From Arcicella rosea (lineage in GTDB: Bacteria > Bacteroidota > Bacteroidia > Cytophagales > Spirosomataceae), in the NCBI RefSeq assembly GCF_014204325.1, contig NZ_JACHKT010000011.1, forward strand, positions 62,001-126,000: DNA of 64,000 bases, given 5' to 3'. Positions 63,881 to 64,000 of the stretch are shown here, one piece after another. Each line of letters starts with the position of its first letter. The stretch's first letter is position 1. The position numbers and the translations under genes were made by a program. The notes beneath the pieces were generated by a model. That model saw only the letters and a program-made list of their open reading frames with translations. It did not search any database and was not told the origin of the DNA.

Positions 63881-64000
63881 AAACAAACCATTTGAGACTA
63901 ACACTAACACTATAAAAATATTCCTGACAGAATTTTCGGGAGTATTCTGAATTATATCAAATAGTAAATCTCTTTCTGTTAGCACTGTTCCAAAATTCAA

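Overview
The window is a 64 kb AT-rich chromosomal segment from a member of the Bacteroidota, most likely a Cytophagales bacterium of the Spirosomataceae type (Arcicella, Flectobacillus and Emticicia are the genera I would compare first; this placement is inference). Supporting signs are a SusC/SusD outer-membrane pair, a T9SS C-terminal sorting domain on a CotH protein, a BatA-type membrane protein, an alanine dehydrogenase of the Bacteroidota form, almost no Shine-Dalgarno sites, and several matches to the Bacteroidota sigma-A promoter (TTTG, 19-20 bp, TAnnTTTG). Most of the window is ordinary chromosome: housekeeping genes in short operons or as single genes on both strands. I see no prophage, insertion sequence, CRISPR array or classical defence island.

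Layout. 1-4.8 kb: three two-component proteins (a large GAF/multi-PAS histidine kinase cut by the window start, a REC-kinase hybrid with a degraded ATP site, and a single-domain response regulator). 5.2-9.4 kb: a BatA-like protein, greA, an intergenic region with a complete promoter-to-terminator small RNA candidate, and fmt. 9.5-12.2 kb: a periplasmic sulfite dehydrogenase pair (haem subunit plus molybdopterin subunit) and an FAH-family enzyme. 12.3-20 kb: a HolD-like small protein, an alpha/beta hydrolase, an ethanolamine-type permease, a cysteine desulfurase, glmM, two identical tRNA-Gln genes, fabD and a DCC thiol protein. 20.2-31 kb: an MBL-fold hydrolase, sugar isomerases, RNase H, MarC, a class V aminotransferase, aroQ, xerD, a Crp-family regulator, ald and tsaE. 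31-36.7 kb: a SusC-SusD-lipoprotein operon without an adjacent glycoside hydrolase. 36.9-51.8 kb: adenine deaminase, cmk, a FAD oxidoreductase, a large peptidase-MA/TolB-propeller/barrel protein, CotH, a dioxygenase-like lipoprotein, a pirin-like protein, a YjdI-CDGSH iron-sulfur protein, proA, an RMD1-family protein and two tandem outer-membrane barrels. 51.9-64 kb: dnaX, a second MBL-fold protein, a BlaI-ExbD-M56/TonB-TonB cluster, a stand-alone CBM48-like protein, an HGSNAT-like membrane acyltransferase, a hydrolase, trmN6 and a dolichyl-phosphate-type glycosyltransferase.

The two most interesting signals are regulatory. (1) The BlaI cluster carries three copies of an ACTA-N6-TAGT palindrome: two exactly 20 bp apart ahead of blaI and one ahead of tonB, which follows a terminator. 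This suggests that BlaI represses both units and that the M56 protease, which itself carries TonB-like and receptor-plug-like C-terminal segments, releases that repression. (2) Non-coding regions repeatedly hold in-register heptamer or octamer word repeats (AGCTNTG / ACTCANA heptads; GACTTNAG or GATGAATT octads). At two places opposite-strand word arrays face each other and form long inverted repeats, and one array has entered the reading frame of the sulfite dehydrogenase haem subunit. A promoter-terminator pair at about 8.14-8.30 kb predicts a roughly 115-nt RNA upstream of greA.
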